This document shows, piece after piece, positions 6,013 through 7,873 of a stretch of DNA of 7,873 bases (position 1 is its first letter; the number at the start of each line of letters is the position of its first letter). The stretch covers positions 1-7,873 of the forward strand of contig DXGD01000492.1 of the NCBI GenBank assembly GCA_019114115.1. Direction: 5' to 3'. Made by a program: the position numbers and the translations under genes. The DNA is from Candidatus Nesterenkonia stercoripullorum (GTDB lineage: Bacteria > Actinomycetota > Actinomycetes > Actinomycetales > Micrococcaceae). The notes beneath the pieces are model-generated. The model did not search any database. It saw only the letters and a list, made by a program, of their open reading frames with translations, and was not told the origin of the DNA.

Positions 6013-6893
6013 GCACAGCGACAGTCTCCCCGTCGGCCGCTCCTGCCGCCGTGCGCGCTCCCCGCGCCCGCCGCGGGAAGGGCCGGATCGGCGGGCACCT
6101 GCTCTCCGTCCTCGCCTGGGCGGTCGGCCTGCTGTTCTTCGCCCCGGTGGCGTGGATGGTGCTGACCAGCTTCAAGCAGGAGTCGCAGGCCGCCTCGAAC
6201 CCGCCCACCTTCTTCTTCACCCCGACGCTCGAGCAGTACGCCTCGATCATCAGCTCCGCCCAGGTCGGCTCGTACGTGCTGAACTCGGTGCTCGCCACCG
6301 GCATCTCGACGCTGCTGGTGCTGGTCCTCGCGGTGCCCGCCGCGTACGCGGTGAGCATCCGGCCCGTGAAGCGCACGCAGGACGTGCTGTTCTTCTTCAT
6401 CTCCACGAAGATGCTGCCGGTGGTCGCGGTGATCATGCCGATCTACGTGATCGCCGGGCAGATCCGGATGCTCGACAACATCCTCACGCTGATCGTGCTG
6501 TACACGGCGATGAACCTGCCGATCGCGGTGTGGATGATGCGCTCGTTCTTCCTCGAGGTGCCCGGCGAGGTGCTCGAGGCGGCCTCGATCGACGGCGCCT
6601 CGCTGCTGCGCACGATGCGCACGGTGCTGCTGCCGATGGTCGCCCCGGGCGTCGCCGCGACGGCGCTGATCTGCGTGATCTTCGCGTGGAACGAGTTCTT
6701 CTTCGCCCTGAACCTCACCGCGGCGAACGCGGCGACCGTGCCGATCTTCCTGATGTCGACCATGACCTCGGAGGGCCTGTTCCTGGCCCGGCTCTCCGCC
6801 GCCTCGGTGCTCGCCTCGCTGCCGGTGGTGCTCGCCGGCTGGATCGCGCAGAAGCAGCTGGTGCGCGGCCTGTCGATGGGTGCGGTGAAGTAA
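6009..6893 (+). CDS. ABC sugar/polyol permease, MalG/SmoG type
   Basis: This second inner-membrane subunit of the importer has 294 residues. A basic N-terminal tail (1-29) leads into the first membrane span (about 30-54). The EAA loop reads EAASIDGAS (190-198) with LP at 208-209, the segment FAWNEFFFALNLT (225-237) is typical of MalG-side permeases, and the C-terminus QKQLVRGLSMGAVK is a family hallmark. The ATG at 6009 follows GGGAGGAG (5993-6000) with an 8-nt gap. From about codon 18 to the end I count only one A/T-ending sense codon (GGT near the end), much stricter than the genes upstream. It is the last gene of the operon, and no ATP-binding gene follows. Confidence 0.92.
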   Translation: MSTATVSPSAAPAAVRAPRARRGKGRIGGHLLSVLAWAVGLLFFAPVAWMVLTSFKQESQAASNPPTFFFTPTLEQYASIISSAQVGSYVLNSVLATGISTLLVLVLAVPAAYAVSIRPVKRTQDVLFFFISTKMLPVVAVIMPIYVIAGQIRMLDNILTLIVLYTAMNLPIAVWMMRSFFLEVPGEVLEAASIDGASLLRTMRTVLLPMVAPGVAATALICVIFAWNEFFFALNLTAANAATVPIFLMSTMTSEGLFLARLSAASVLASLPVVLAGWIAQKQLVRGLSMGAVK

Positions 6894-6894
6894 G

Positions 6895-6917
6895 CGGCCG
6901 ACGGGTCCCGTCGGCCG
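6895..6917. terminator. GC-rich hairpin just after the permease operon
   Basis: An 11-bp perfect inverted repeat (6895-6905 with 6907-6917) centred on T6906 begins one base after the TAA of the last permease gene. In RNA the centre must open into a small loop. There is no U-tract, so it would be a U-less terminator of the kind reported in actinobacteria, or an mRNA-end stabiliser. Confidence 0.6.
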
Positions 6918-6975
6918 GACCGCTCACCTCTCACCGTCGGCCGGGCCCCGCCCCTCACCGCCGGGCGGACCGCTG

Positions 6976-7031
6976 CGAGACCTGGCTTTCTGCTCCTATC
7001 AGGCCCGATAGAGACAGAAAGCCACGTCTCG
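6976..7031. terminator. Long imperfect inverted repeat between convergent genes
   Basis: The 56-bp element pairs CGAGAC/GTCTCG, TGGCTTTCTG/CAGAAAGCCA and CTATC/GATAG around the loop AGGCCC. It has one single mismatch and one symmetric 3x3 internal loop, giving 21 Watson-Crick pairs. It lies between the stop of the permease gene and the stop of nadE on the other strand, so a bidirectional terminator is the simplest reading. It may also be a copy of a dispersed intergenic repeat. Confidence 0.65.
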
Positions 7032-7063
7032 ATGAGTGCCGGCGCCCGCGGCCCGGCCGCCGC

Positions 7064-7873
7064 TCAGTCGCCGGGGACGTCGCGCTCGATCTCGGCGAGC
7101 CAGGCGGTCGACGCGGCGTCCGAGGGCATCCGCCAGTCCCCGCGCGGGGAGAGCGAGCCGCCGGCCAGCACCTTCGGGGCGTTCGGCAGGGCGGAGCGCT
7201 TGAACTGGTTGGAGAAGAAGCGCCTGGTGAACACGGTCAGCCATTGCTTGATCTCCTCGCGGGAGTAGGCGCGACGGTCGTCCTCGGCGTAGCCGGCCGG
7301 CCACTCCCCCGCCTCCACATCGCCCCAGGCCTGATGGGCGAGATAGGCGATCTTGCCGGGGCCGTAGCCGCGGCGCAGCAGGTGGTAGAGCGTGAAGTCG
7401 TGCAGCGCGTAGGGGCCGATGGAGTCCTCGGTGGACTGCGCCTTCTGCCCGGGCGCGGTGGGGATCAGCTCCGGGGAGATCTCGGTGTCGAGCACGGCGC
7501 GCAGCACCTCGGCGGTCGCCGCGTCGAAGATCCCCTCGGAGATGACCCAGCGGATCAGGTGCTGGATGAGGGTCTTCGGCACGCCGGCGTTCACGCCGTA
7601 GTGGGACATGTGGTCGCCCACCCCGTAGGTGCACCAGCCCAGCGCCAGCTCGGAGAGGTCGCCGGTGCCCACCACGATGCCGCCGTGGTGGTTCGCGAGA
7701 CGGAAGAGGTAGTCGTAGCGCATGCCGGCCTGGACGTTCTCGAAGGTGACGTCGTAGACGGGCTCCCCGTCCCCGGCCGGATGCCCCATCGCCTTGAGCA
7801 TCTGGGTGGCGGCCGGTCGGATGTCGAGGATCTCGCAGGGCACCCCCAGCGCCTCGCACAGCGCCAGGGCGTT
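7064..7873 (-). CDS. Glutamine-dependent NAD+ synthetase, C-terminal part (5' end outside window)
   Basis: The last 269 codons of a minus-strand gene run off the right edge. The enzyme makes NAD+ from nicotinic acid adenine dinucleotide, ATP and glutamine-derived ammonia. The visible part belongs to the synthetase domain. Its hallmarks are [53 protein letters not shown] split over adjacent blocks, the SPELIP segment, [23 protein letters not shown] and the C-terminal [12 protein letters not shown] and [11 protein letters not shown]. These agree with the mycobacterial-type NadE as I remember it. The SGGxDS ATP-pyrophosphatase loop and the N-terminal amidohydrolase domain would lie beyond the window. 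The gene is convergent with the polyol operon and unrelated to it. Codon use is strongly G/C-ending, with about 8 exceptions by eye. Confidence 0.95.
   Translation of the reverse strand, partial: NALALCEALGVPCEILDIRPAATQMLKAMGHPAGDGEPVYDVTFENVQAGMRYDYLFRLANHHGGIVVGTGDLSELALGWCTYGVGDHMSHYGVNAGVPKTLIQHLIRWVISEGIFDAATAEVLRAVLDTEISPELIPTAPGQKAQSTEDSIGPYALHDFTLYHLLRRGYGPGKIAYLAHQAWGDVEAGEWPAGYAEDDRRAYSREEIKQWLTVFTRRFFSNQFKRSALPNAPKVLAGGSLSPRGDWRMPSDAASTAWLAEIERDVPGD

Noticed and set aside
6918..6975. Short direct repeats (CTCACCG, GGACCGCT) between the two hairpins
   Set aside because: Very short and GC-rich; expected by chance in such sequence.
7032..7268. Plus-strand ORF of 78 codons opposite the nadE 3' end
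   Set aside because: Antisense to a strongly conserved gene and without recognisable content.
1..7873. CRISPR array, tRNA/rRNA, transposase, defence or toxin-antitoxin genes
   Set aside because: Looked for and not seen; every long coding stretch fits the polyol operon or nadE.

Overview
The window comes from a high-GC Gram-positive bacterium, most likely an actinobacterium of the Micrococcales type. The reasons are very strong G/C preference at third codon positions, purine-rich Shine-Dalgarno sites with stop/start overlaps, a Tat-type lipoprotein signal, and a NadE whose C-terminal half looks like the glutamine-dependent actinobacterial enzyme. Brachybacterium or a relative is a guess from codon style only.

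Layout. Positions 1-168 are non-coding as far as I can see: short tandem repeats, then a compact promoter with a CRP/GlxR-like site (116-131) and a small palindrome over the -10 (137-148). A tightly packed catabolic unit follows: an SIS-domain phosphosugar-binding protein (169-930), an FGGY xylulokinase-like kinase (927-2429) and a zinc-dependent polyol dehydrogenase (2417-3427), joined by 4-bp and 13-bp overlaps. A second regulatory gap (3428-3555) carries a 13-mer shared with the first promoter and an imperfect palindrome. It precedes a transport unit: a solute-binding lipoprotein (3556-4968), a MalF/SmoF-type permease (4961-5956), a 19-codon mini-ORF (5953-6012) and a MalG/SmoG-type permease (6009-6893). 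A GC-rich hairpin and a long imperfect inverted repeat then separate this operon from the convergent, 5'-truncated nadE (7064-7873, minus strand).

How the genes work together (inference): the ABC importer takes up a polyol of the sorbitol/mannitol/arabinitol/xylitol kind, the dehydrogenase oxidises it to a ketose, and the FGGY kinase makes the ketose phosphate (xylulose-5-phosphate if the substrate is D-xylulose) for the pentose phosphate pathway. The SIS protein would isomerise or sense a phosphosugar. No ATPase subunit is encoded here, so the importer probably borrows a shared MsiK/UgpC-type ATPase. nadE is an unrelated housekeeping gene.

No defence system, CRISPR array, transposase or RNA gene was seen. 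The points most worth a second look are the altered active site of the KdsD-like SIS protein, the shared operator-like word in the two promoters, the mini-ORF between the permeases, the change in third-position GC along the operon, and the long inverted repeat before nadE.
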